Below are positions 55,910-64,000 of a stretch of DNA of 64,000 bases, one piece after another (position 1 is the first letter of the stretch; each line of letters opens with the position of its first letter). The notes beneath the pieces are model-generated. The model was not told the DNA's origin and did no database searches. It was given only the letters and a program-made list of their open reading frames with translations. Location of the stretch: NCBI RefSeq assembly GCF_010983895.1, contig NZ_CP048836.1:3534001-3598000 (forward strand), in the 5' to 3' direction. The translations under genes were made by a program, and so were the position numbers. This DNA is from Nitrogeniibacter mangrovi. Lineage in GTDB: Bacteria > Pseudomonadota > Gammaproteobacteria > Burkholderiales > Rhodocyclaceae.

Positions 55910-56401
55910 TCAGTCTTTCAGGCGCAGGCCGGTCTTCTTGAGGATCTTCGAGCTGAACAGCACATCCCAGCCTTGCAGCGCGTCGCCGAGCAGGTCGGCG
56001 ATGCGGTCGGCATGGCGGAGCACCTCGGCGCGGTCATGGGCATGGACCATGGCGAACAGGTTGTAGGGCCAGTCGGGCCGGTGGCGGGGGCGGTGGTAGC
56101 AGTGGGTGACGAAGGGCAGCGCGCCGACCTGTTCGCCGAGCGCGTCGATGCGCGCGTCGTCCACGTCCCACACGGTCATGCCGTTGGCGGCGTAGCCGAG
56201 GGCGTAGTGGTTGGGCACCGCGCCGATGCGGCGGATGAGGCCGGTTTCGAGCATGCGCGCCAGACGCGCCTGCACCTGGGCGGCGTCGATGCCCAGCTGC
56301 GCGGCGAGCCCCTCGTAGGGGCGCGACACCAGCGGCAGCCCCCCCTGGGTGGCGAGGATGAGGGCACGGTCGAGGGGGTCGAGCGGATCGGTCGGGCTCA
56401 T
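55910..56401 (-). CDS. nirH: NirH, siroheme decarboxylase subunit
   Basis: NirD, NirL, NirG and NirH together remove two acetate side chains of siroheme to give didecarboxysiroheme. The 163-residue protein has the Lrp/AsnC-like winged N-terminal domain (about residues 8-60) and the C-terminal RAM-like domain with the YHRPRHRPDWPYNLFAMVHA active-site region (in part), and ends in the NirH-like SSKILKKTGLRL tail. Its ATG overlaps the nirG stop as ATGA (56398-56401). Confidence 0.88.
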   Translation of the reverse strand: MSPTDPLDPLDRALILATQGGLPLVSRPYEGLAAQLGIDAAQVQARLARMLETGLIRRIGAVPNHYALGYAANGMTVWDVDDARIDALGEQVGALPFVTHCYHRPRHRPDWPYNLFAMVHAHDRAEVLRHADRIADLLGDALQGWDVLFSSKILKKTGLRLKD

Positions 56402-56868
56402 GCGGAGAGCTTCATCTCGACGAAGTATTCACGCAGCTTCGGGAACGGATAGACCGGCAGCCCGGTGTCGGCCTCGATGCGTGCCACCGCGGCGTCGATC
56501 CCCTCGGGCGTCTCGGTGGCGAGCACGAACCACATGTTGAAGCGGTGCTCGCGGCGGTAGTTGTGGGCCACTTCGGGCAGCGCATTGACCTGCTCGGCGA
56601 CCGCATCGAAACGGGCCTCGGGCACCGCCATGGCCGCGAGCACGAACTTTCCGCCCATGCGCTCGATCTGGTACATGGGGCCGAAGCGGGTGAGCACGCG
56701 GGTCTCGAGCAGCTCGCGCAGGCGCACGAGCAAGGCGTCCTCGCTGATCCCCAGGCCGGCGGCGACGTCGCGGTACGGCGTATCGGTGAGCGGGAATCCC
56801 CCCTGCATGGCGTTGATGATGCGCCGGTCGAGCTCGCTCAGCTCGGCGCGCGCCTGGCGCTCAGCCAT
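56398..56868 (-). CDS. nirG: NirG, siroheme decarboxylase subunit
   Basis: The 156-residue Lrp/AsnC-fold protein is one of the siroheme decarboxylase subunits. The winged-helix part spans about residues 8-65 (LSELDRRIINAMQGGFPLTD) and the C-terminal half has the NYRREHRFNMWFVLA segment typical of NirG, with the histidine and arginine expected to handle the substrate. The start at 56868 overlaps the nirDL gene end by 8 nt, and the stop overlaps the nirH start. A longer frame to 56946 would lie entirely inside nirDL and is unlikely. Confidence 0.88.
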   Translation of the reverse strand: MAERQARAELSELDRRIINAMQGGFPLTDTPYRDVAAGLGISEDALLVRLRELLETRVLTRFGPMYQIERMGGKFVLAAMAVPEARFDAVAEQVNALPEVAHNYRREHRFNMWFVLATETPEGIDAAVARIEADTGLPVYPFPKLREYFVEMKLSA

Positions 56869-57892
56869 GAACGGCCTCGCGGGCATAGCGGGCGCCGCAC
56901 TGCTTGAAACGCCGGGTGGAAAACAGCACCGACGCCGGGTAGCCATCGAGGCCGCAGTCCTGGCGGATCGCGTCGAGCCGGGCCTGCACCGAGGCCCGGT
57001 CGTGGCCGTGGATCATGCAGTAGAGGTTGTAGGGCCAGTCGGTGCCGGCGCGCTCGCGCCGGTAGCACAGGTTCACCCCGTCGGCCGCCGCCAGCCGTGC
57101 CCCCAGCGCATCGACGGCGGTATCGGGCACATTCCAGACGCACATGGCATTGGCGCGGTAGCCCAGTTCGTGATGACGCACCACGACCCCGAACCGCTTG
57201 AGGACGCCGCTGTCGAGCCAGGCGTGCAGCTGCTCGAGCACCGCGCCCTCGCCCAGGCCGGCCTGCTGCGCGAGGCGGGCGAAGGGGCGGGTGACGAGCG
57301 GCAGGCCACCCTGCAGGGCCGCCACCAGCTGCGTCTGCGCCGCGCTCAGTTCGACCGCCTGCACCACGCGCTGCGGCGCGGCGCTCACGGCGCGGCGGCC
57401 GTGGATCAGGTCGAAGCCCAGATCGATGTGATATTCGGCGCGCAGCGGCAGGGCGATGACCGGGCAGCCGGTGTCGCGCCGGATCTCGCGCAACACGCGC
57501 GCCAGTGCCACCGCGTCGGGCGCGGTGACCACGAACCACAGGTTCCAGTCATGCTCGCGCGCATAGTTGTGGTTGACCTCCGCATGCGCACTGACGAGCG
57601 CGGCAACCCGTTCGAGCGCGTCCGCCGGTGCCCGCAGCGCGGCGAGCGTGCTCGCCCCCACGCGCCGTGGCGAGAACACCGGGCCGACTCGGCTGACGGT
57701 CCCGTCCGCAATCCAGCCGGCGAGACGATCGAGCACCGCGCGCTCGCTCTGGCCGGTCTCGCGTCCGAGGCGCGCGAAGGGCCGGGTCACGAGCGGAAAG
57801 TCGCGCTGGTAGCCGTTGAGCAGCGCCAGCGCCGCGTCGGGCAGCGCCGGGGCCGCTCGGGGCGACAGGGCCGCGGGGGTGGCGAGCAGCAT
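56861..57892 (-). CDS. nirDL: NirDL, fused siroheme decarboxylase subunits
   Basis: The 343-residue product is two Lrp/AsnC-fold units in one chain. The N-terminal NirD-like unit (about residues 15-165) contains NYAREHDWNLWFVV, and the C-terminal NirL-like unit (about 180-343) contains CYRRERAGTDWPYNLY and the SVLFSTRRFKQCGARY end. In Pseudomonas aeruginosa NirD and NirL are separate proteins that form a complex. Fused forms are known in other denitrifiers. The ATG at 57892 has GAGGG 7 nt upstream. It starts 10 nt after nirF and overlaps nirG. Confidence 0.88.
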   Translation of the reverse strand: MLLATPAALSPRAAPALPDAALALLNGYQRDFPLVTRPFARLGRETGQSERAVLDRLAGWIADGTVSRVGPVFSPRRVGASTLAALRAPADALERVAALVSAHAEVNHNYAREHDWNLWFVVTAPDAVALARVLREIRRDTGCPVIALPLRAEYHIDLGFDLIHGRRAVSAAPQRVVQAVELSAAQTQLVAALQGGLPLVTRPFARLAQQAGLGEGAVLEQLHAWLDSGVLKRFGVVVRHHELGYRANAMCVWNVPDTAVDALGARLAAADGVNLCYRRERAGTDWPYNLYCMIHGHDRASVQARLDAIRQDCGLDGYPASVLFSTRRFKQCGARYAREAVHG

Positions 57893-57902
57893 GGCGCGTC
57901 CC

Positions 57903-59087
57903 TCAGAAGCCGATGCGACTGGCGCGATCGGTGAAAAAGATGCCCGACGGCGCGTTGGCCGGCAGCACGGTGCGCGGCGCGAAGGTGGCGGTGTCATAGA
58001 CGGTGACCCGGTTCGAATCGCGCGCCGACACCCACACCTCCTCGCCGCGCGGGGTGAATTCCATGTGCAGCACCGCCTTGCCCGGCTGCAGCGTCTTGAT
58101 CACCTGGAGCGTCGGCACGTCGATGACCTGCACCCAGCCGTTGTCGGGGAAGGCGAAGTTCACCCACACCTGGCGAGCGTCCGGCCGCGCCATGACGAAC
58201 ACCGGCTGGCTCTTGACCGGGATGTGGGCAGCTTCGGTCCAGGTGCGGGTGTCGATCACCAGCACCTCGTGATGCCCCACCGCGGGCAGGAAGGCATAGT
58301 GGCCCGCGAGCGCCCAGCCGCGCAGGTGCGGCATCTTGTAGACCGGCAGCTTCTGCTCGCCGCGCCCATAGCCTTCGAGGATCTTGCGCACGCCCTTTTC
58401 CGGGTGCCACAGGTCGAGCAGGGCGATGCCGTCCTCGCCGAACAGGCCGGCCAGATAGTAGCGCCCATCGGGCGTGACCAGCCCGTCATAGGGGTTCTTC
58501 CCGGCCTTGTAGCGCTGGGTGGTCGGATGCTTCGGGTCGGAGAAATCGGTGACCCAGATCTCGCCGGCATCGAACAGGGCGTAGGCGAATTTCTGCCCCG
58601 GCAGGTCGGCCAGGCCGACCACCTTGGAGAACTTGCCCGGCGCGTATTCGGCCGGCACCTCGGAGACCGGCTCCAGGGTGTCGGCGTCGAAGGCCCTGAT
58701 GCCGCCCGGCGTGTAGTTCTGTGCCACCACCAGTGAGCCGTCCTGGGAAATGGAGCCGCCGATGGAATTGCCCGCCTGGATGATGCGCTTGGCGATGGTC
58801 TGGGTCAGCAGGTCCACCTTGGTCAGGCCACCGTCGCGGCCGAACACGTAGGCATAGCGTGCATCGCGCGAATAGGTGGCATGGGCGTGGGACAGGTCGC
58901 CCAGGCCGGTGACCCGGCCCAGACTGGTGCGATGGGTGTTGTCCACCACCTGCACGGCGCCGCTGGCGCGTTCGATGACGATCCCCAGGTCACCGGTGCC
59001 GCGCAGTGCCGGGGTGTGGGCACAGCCGGCCAGCAAAGCGAGGGCGGCGGCAGCGGCCAGCGCGCGAAATGGGTGACGCAGATTCAT
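57903..59087 (-). CDS. nirF: NirF, heme d1 biosynthesis lipoprotein
   Basis: NirF binds heme d1-type precursors in the periplasm and is required for heme d1 formation, acting before NirN. The 394-residue protein has a lipoprotein signal with lipobox LLAGC (C22), so it is expected to be membrane-anchored, and a d1-type beta-propeller (about 35-394) related to NirS but without a cytochrome c domain. I chose the ATG at 59087 (MNLRHPFRALAAAAALALLAGC), which overlaps the nirC stop as ATGA. Confidence 0.9.
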   Translation of the reverse strand: MNLRHPFRALAAAAALALLAGCAHTPALRGTGDLGIVIERASGAVQVVDNTHRTSLGRVTGLGDLSHAHATYSRDARYAYVFGRDGGLTKVDLLTQTIAKRIIQAGNSIGGSISQDGSLVVAQNYTPGGIRAFDADTLEPVSEVPAEYAPGKFSKVVGLADLPGQKFAYALFDAGEIWVTDFSDPKHPTTQRYKAGKNPYDGLVTPDGRYYLAGLFGEDGIALLDLWHPEKGVRKILEGYGRGEQKLPVYKMPHLRGWALAGHYAFLPAVGHHEVLVIDTRTWTEAAHIPVKSQPVFVMARPDARQVWVNFAFPDNGWVQVIDVPTLQVIKTLQPGKAVLHMEFTPRGEEVWVSARDSNRVTVYDTATFAPRTVLPANAPSGIFFTDRASRIGF

Positions 59088-59446
59088 TGCCCGGACTCCT
59101 GGCGTGCGATGTGGGGGAAGCCCTGGCGCAGCCGGGCGACGATCCATTCGGCCTCGGATTCGCTCACGAAGCGCGACCAGCCCGGCATGGCGGTGCCCGG
59201 CCGGCCGTTCATGATGACCGCCACCAGCGACGCGGCGGGCTTGTGGGCCAGGGCCTCGGGCAGCAGGGAAGGCCCCAGGCCGCCCTTCAGGGTCATGCCA
59301 TGGCAAGAGCCACAGTCCTGACGCACCATGCTGATGATCTCGACGCGGCGCTCGCCCTGCGGTTCCGCCCGGGCCGTGCCCACGGCCAGGGCCGTGATGC
59401 CGATCAGCACCGCGACGTGCAACAGCGCGATCCGGTCCACTTTCAT
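59084..59446 (-). CDS. nirC: NirC, small periplasmic c-type cytochrome
   Basis: NirC can donate electrons to NirS and is often linked to heme d1 maturation. The 120-residue product has a signal peptide (about residues 1-27), heme motif CGSCH (C45, C48, H49) and a likely axial Met in AMPGW. It begins at 59446 with AGGAG upstream (MKVDRIALLHVAV). A good FNR/DNR-type box and a hairpin lie between it and nirM, so it probably begins a separate unit. The alternative name, cytochrome c55x, would be equally apt. Confidence 0.85.
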   Translation of the reverse strand: MKVDRIALLHVAVLIGITALAVGTARAEPQGERRVEIISMVRQDCGSCHGMTLKGGLGPSLLPEALAHKPAASLVAVIMNGRPGTAMPGWSRFVSESEAEWIVARLRQGFPHIARQESGQ

Positions 59447-59504
59447 GTCCAACTCCTCGGTCGAATGCTGATGCACACGGTACCGGGGTGAGACACGCGC
59501 AGCC

Positions 59505-59518
59505 TTGACAAACGTCAA
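59505..59518 (-). promoter_or_regulatory. FNR/DNR-type box upstream of nirC
   Basis: TTGACAAACGTCAA is perfectly symmetrical (TTGAC/GTCAA, N4) and fits the TTGAY-N4-RTCAA site of the CRP/FNR family. Its centre is 65.5 nt before the nirC ATG. It overlaps by 2 nt the hairpin behind nirM. The best -10 at suitable distance (TACCGT) is poor, so activation, if any, depends on the regulator. Confidence 0.65.
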
Positions 59519-59540
59519 AGGGGGGCCGAAGCCCCCCTTT
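59517..59540 (-). terminator. intrinsic terminator-like hairpin after nirM
   Basis: A perfect 10-bp stem (59517-59526 with 59531-59540, loop TTCG on the minus strand) lies 23 nt behind the nirM stop. The A/T pairs at its base and the TTT within the stem resemble a terminator. Its T tract is short, so it may pass some transcripts on to nirC. Confidence 0.6.
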
Positions 59541-59563
59541 GATATTGCAGTCGAGCATTCAGC

Positions 59564-59890
59564 TCAGAGCGACAGGATCCACTTGATGATCGTGTGCAGC
59601 TCTTCGTCGGTCACGCGCGATTCGGGGTTGGGCGGCATCGGGATCTGGCCCCACACGCCGGCACCGCCTTCGCGGACCTTCTTGAACAGATGCGCCTCGG
59701 CATCGGCCTGACCCTTGTACTTGGCAGCGACTTCCTTGTACATCGGGCCCATGCGTTTCTGGTCGACCGCGTGACAGGCCGAGCAACCGACCTCCTGATA
59801 CAGGGTCGCGCCATCGGCGGCATGGCTGGCGGGTGCCGCGAGCAGGCCCACCAGGGCGAGCGGTGCGAGTTTGAGCATCGTTTTCTTCAT
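59564..59890 (-). CDS. nirM: NirM, cytochrome c551/c552-type electron donor
   Basis: NirM is the usual small soluble periplasmic electron donor of NirS. The 108-residue product has a signal peptide (about residues 1-24), heme motif CSACH (C36, C39, H40) and the class I motif GQIPMPPNPE with the axial Met, the hallmark of c551-type cytochromes. It follows nirS with an 86-nt gap that contains a GC hairpin. Confidence 0.92.
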   Translation of the reverse strand: MKKTMLKLAPLALVGLLAAPASHAADGATLYQEVGCSACHAVDQKRMGPMYKEVAAKYKGQADAEAHLFKKVREGGAGVWGQIPMPPNPESRVTDEELHTIIKWILSL

Positions 59891-59920
59891 AGTGTCCCTC
59901 TCCGATTCAGACGAAACGAC

Positions 59921-59941
59921 GCCCGGCCTCGCGAGCCGGGC
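59921..59941 (-). promoter_or_regulatory. hairpin between nirS and nirM
   Basis: A perfect 7-bp stem (59921-59927 with 59935-59941, 7-nt loop) lies 35 nt behind the nirS stop without a clear T run. It could protect the nirS 3' end or act as a weak terminator, lowering nirM relative to nirS. Confidence 0.4.
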
Positions 59942-59976
59942 GCCATGCTGCTTTTTACCACAAGCCGCGCGTGCGG

Positions 59977-61818
<1,842 letters not shown>

Positions 61819-61875
61819 TTAGGGGGCCGCTCATTGATAAAGTCGAGCCAACAACGAACCGGACGGAGAAAATCC

Positions 61876-62814
61876 ATGGCGAGCCTCGAATACCAAGCGT
61901 GCATACCCGTGCGGGAAGGCGACGCGTTGCCGCTCGTCATGAAGCGGGTCGTCGAACGGCTCCAGGCGCGCGGCACCCGCCTGCGCCCGGTGCCGGGCGC
62001 GATGGTGCCCGAAGCGGGCACGAAGCCCCAGGCCGCGCGGCCGGCATCCGGTCAGGTCAGCCTGGTCGGCGCCGGCCCCGGCGATCCGGAGCTGCTCACG
62101 CTGCGCGCCGCCCGGCTCATCAGCACCGCGGACGCCGTGGTCTACGACCATCTCGTGGGCGCCGACATCCTCGGCCTGATCCGCGACGACGCCGAACGCA
62201 TCTACGTGGGCAAGGAAGCGGGCAACCACACCCTGCCGCAGGAACAGATCAACCAGCTGCTGGTGCGCCTCGCGCAGGCCGGCCGGCAGGTGGTGCGCCT
62301 CAAGGGCGGCGACCCGTTCATCTTCGGGCGCGGCGGCGAGGAGATCGAGGAGCTGGTCGAGGCCGGCGTGGCCTTCGAGGTCGTCCCGGGCATCACCGCG
62401 GCATCGGGCATTTCCGCCTATGCGGGTATCCCGCTCACCCACCGCGACCATGCCCAGTCCTGTACCTTCGCCACCGGCCACCTGAAAAACGGCACCGCCA
62501 ATCTGGACTGGCGTTCGCTCGCCCGCCCCAACCAGACGGTGGTCATCTACATGGGGGTCGGCGCCCTGCCCGAGATCGCGCGCCAGCTGATCGCCCACGG
62601 CGTGCCGGCCGACATGCCCGCCGCGGCGGTCCAGAACGGCACCCGCGCCGATCAGCAGACGGTCGTCGCCACACTCCAGAGCCTGCCCGCCGCCCTCAAG
62701 GCGGCCGGACTCAAGCCGCCCTGCCTGCTGATCATCGGCACCGTCGTGACCCTGCACGAGCGGCTCGGCTGGTTCGAACAGGCGGCGTCGACCTCCATCG
62801 GCGCCGCTGCCTGA
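61876..62814 (+). CDS. nirE: NirE, S-adenosylmethionine:uroporphyrinogen III C-methyltransferase
   Basis: NirE makes precorrin-2 from uroporphyrinogen III, the first committed step to heme d1. The 312-residue protein has an N-terminal extension of about 55 residues and then the SUMT fold with [18 protein letters not shown] (about residues 56-73), [15 protein letters not shown], and [10 protein letters not shown]. The SUMT core is normal in length. The start at 61876 has GGAG 7 nt upstream. It is divergent from nirS, so the first enzyme of the pathway and the end consumer of heme d1 share one control region. Confidence 0.93.
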   Translation: MASLEYQACIPVREGDALPLVMKRVVERLQARGTRLRPVPGAMVPEAGTKPQAARPASGQVSLVGAGPGDPELLTLRAARLISTADAVVYDHLVGADILGLIRDDAERIYVGKEAGNHTLPQEQINQLLVRLAQAGRQVVRLKGGDPFIFGRGGEEIEELVEAGVAFEVVPGITAASGISAYAGIPLTHRDHAQSCTFATGHLKNGTANLDWRSLARPNQTVVIYMGVGALPEIARQLIAHGVPADMPAAAVQNGTRADQQTVVATLQSLPAALKAAGLKPPCLLIIGTVVTLHERLGWFEQAASTSIGAAA

Positions 62815-62875
62815 GCGTCGGAGCGTCGGAGCGCCGGCCACCGCGCAACCTCCCCCGCCATCGCGCGCCTCCCAC

Positions 62876-62889
62876 TTGTCCCGCATCAA
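62876..62889 (+). promoter_or_regulatory. degenerate FNR-like site upstream of the cytochrome c5 gene
   Basis: TTGTCCCGCATCAA has one perfect half-site (ATCAA) and one weaker (TTGTC). No -10 fits the usual distance, and the gene starts 220 nt later, so this is only suggestive. Confidence 0.3.
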
Positions 62890-63069
62890 GGCGCCCCGGC
62901 CTCGATAAACCGAGGATGCAGGGGCCGTGGACTATCATGGCAATGATCGTCATCGCCGGCACGTGATGTGCCGCTCGATTGGCGACTCCGGTTCAGGCCC
63001 GGGTGGATGGCAATCGCCCTGGGCCGATCCGGCCGGCGGCACCGCCGCCGACATGTCGTTCATTTTGAC

Positions 63070-63087
63070 GGGCACCCGCCGGTGCCC
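63070..63087 (+). promoter_or_regulatory. leader hairpin before the cytochrome c5 gene
   Basis: A perfect 7-bp stem (63070-63076 with 63081-63087, loop CGCC) lies 23 nt before the start codon. A second palindrome, CGGCAC-N5-GTGCCG, lies at 62957-62973. The 295-nt gap between nirE and this gene contains nothing else that I can support. Confidence 0.35.
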
Positions 63088-63109
63088 ACCCAACCCATGG
63101 AGAGATCTC

Positions 63110-63565
63110 ATGCGCATGACCCTGATTCCGTCCTTGCTGCTCGTCGGACTGCTCGCCGCCTGCGGCAAGGAAGAAGCCCCGCCCGCACCGCCGGCCACGA
63201 AAGCGCCGGCCGCCGAAGCGCCTGCACCGAAAGCCGAAGCCCCCGCTCCGGCGCCCAAGGCAGAAGCCCCCGCACCCAAGGCGGAAGCGGCGGCACCGGC
63301 CGACATGGCATCTGCCGATGGCCAGAAGGTCTACAAGGCCACCTGTTTCCTCTGCCATGGCTCCGGCGCCGGTGGCGCACCGCTGTTCGGCAACGCCGCC
63401 GAATGGGAACCGCGCATCGCCCAGGGCAAGGACGTGCTGTACAAGCACGCCATGGAAGGCTTCACCGGCGAAAAAGGCATGATGCCGCCGCGCGGTGGCA
63501 ATCCGAAGCTCACCGACGAAGAGATCAAGGCGGCCGTGGATTACATGGTGTCCAACGCCAAGTAA
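63110..63565 (+). CDS. Cytochrome c5-like lipoprotein with Ala/Pro/Lys linker
   Basis: The 151-residue product has a lipobox LLAAC (C18), then an approximately 45-residue linker of repeated APKAEAPAPK-like units, and a class I cytochrome c domain (about residues 67-151) with CFLCH, GEKGMMPPRGG with the Met ligand and the AVDYMVSNAK C-terminus, which is the cytochrome c5 pattern. The linker would let the heme domain reach partners across the periplasm while anchored in a membrane. GGAG precedes the ATG. Its link to denitrification is by position only. Confidence 0.85.
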   Translation: MRMTLIPSLLLVGLLAACGKEEAPPAPPATKAPAAEAPAPKAEAPAPAPKAEAPAPKAEAAAPADMASADGQKVYKATCFLCHGSGAGGAPLFGNAAEWEPRIAQGKDVLYKHAMEGFTGEKGMMPPRGGNPKLTDEEIKAAVDYMVSNAK

Positions 63566-63596
63566 GACCGACGACGGGGTGTGCCCCCGTCGCCGC

Positions 63597-63638
63597 CCAT
63601 GAAAACGGGGAGGCCTCAGGGCCTCCCCGTTTTCATGG
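63597..63638. terminator. bidirectional intrinsic terminator
   Basis: A perfect 19-bp stem (63597-63615 with 63620-63638, loop TCAG) has four A residues on the left arm and four T residues on the right. It lies between the converging cytochrome c5 gene and the unknown gene and would end transcripts from both sides. Confidence 0.8.
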
Positions 63639-63652
63639 CGCCCCCCTGGCGC

Positions 63653-64000
63653 TCAGCCCGCGGCGAGCAGGGGGTCGGCCAGCAGCGCGTCGATCAGGGC
63701 GCGCAGGTTGTCCTTCGGGTCGGCGCCGCAGCGGGTGAGCGGGTCGGCGTGCACACCACCGTCGGCACCATGCAGGTGATTGGGCCGGGTGGCCAGGTCC
63801 GCATGGACAGGGGCGGTGTCGATCGCCAGTTGCCGGCCATCGACGCACCAGCCGAAGGCGTAGGCATCGGTGGCGGCATAGCGGACCTCCAGGCGCACGC
63901 CATTGGTCAGGCTCACGATCAGGGCGTCCTGCATGAGCTGCGGGGCGCCGTCCAGGCAGGGACCGAATTCGGTGGCGAGCCACTCGGCCAGTTCGAGGTG
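63653..64000 (-). CDS. Unknown protein (N-terminus beyond the window)
   Basis: The frame runs in from the right edge without a stop (116 codons seen) and ends at 63653. The visible part is soluble and mixed in charge; an ATG at 63934 is present in-frame but the reading frame is open up to the edge with normal codon use, so the true start is probably outside. No family is recognised. The gene ends 15 nt from the bidirectional terminator. Confidence 0.5.
   Translation of the reverse strand, partial: HLELAEWLATEFGPCLDGAPQLMQDALIVSLTNGVRLEVRYAATDAYAFGWCVDGRQLAIDTAPVHADLATRPNHLHGADGGVHADPLTRCGADPKDNLRALIDALLADPLLAAG

Overview
The window is GC-rich chromosomal DNA from a denitrifying betaproteobacterium, most likely of the Rhodocyclales (Azoarcus/Thauera/Zoogloea type). 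I infer this from three things: the gene order tRNA-Tyr/Gly/Thr - tuf - tRNA-Trp - secE-nusG - rplKAJL - rpoBC - rpsLG - fusA - tuf - rpsJ - rplCDWB, a complete cytochrome cd1 nitrite reductase (nir) locus, and a PhaM-type polyhydroxyalkanoate regulator. No insertion sequence, prophage, CRISPR array or rRNA gene was seen.

Layout. (1) Positions 1-20,985, all leftward: transcription and translation genes. They are driven at least by a near-consensus promoter before tRNA-Tyr and by a second strong promoter at the end of rpoC. Terminator-like hairpins sit directly in front of rpoB, rpsL, fusA, rpsJ and rplC, so the block is probably read as several attenuated units. Two identical tuf genes lie 16.5 kb apart. 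(2) 21,200-26,408, rightward: a fused indolepyruvate:ferredoxin oxidoreductase, a membrane-anchored methyltransferase and a solitary ParA-like ATPase. (3) 26,456-32,252: a NarL-type response regulator divergent from a TonB-dependent receptor, a solitary periplasmic binding protein and a hybrid histidine kinase. This looks like an envelope sensing module without a transporter. (4) 32,349-36,000: PhaM, an AEC permease, a Tat-exported ferritin-like protein, and an ECF sigma/anti-sigma pair. (5) 36,023-46,042, leftward: AMP-forming acyl-CoA ligase - livGHMKF - PaaK-like ligase - CoA-racemase-like protein, probably uptake and CoA-activation of an organic (perhaps aromatic) acid. (6) 46,212-53,021: an AraC regulator divergent from a tandem NTF2-like exported protein, a YihY/BrkB membrane protein, a MotA/MotB-like non-flagellar stator pair and small unknown genes. 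(7) 53,029-62,814: leftward nirS-nirM-nirC-nirF-nirDL-nirG-nirH-nirJ-nirN, with nirE divergent from nirS. A cytochrome c5-like lipoprotein gene and the end of an unknown gene follow.

How the genes work together. In the nir locus NirE makes precorrin-2. NirDL, NirG and NirH decarboxylate siroheme, NirJ installs the oxo groups, NirF acts in the periplasm, and NirN finishes heme d1 for NirS. NirM and NirC are the small cytochromes. Three good FNR/DNR-type boxes (before nirS/nirE, nirC and nirJ) divide the locus into separately controllable anaerobic units. This is the clearest regulatory signal in the window. The most novel-looking modules are the receptor - binding protein - hybrid kinase - regulator set and the orphan stator pair. 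Both are inferences from gene content and have no known function here.
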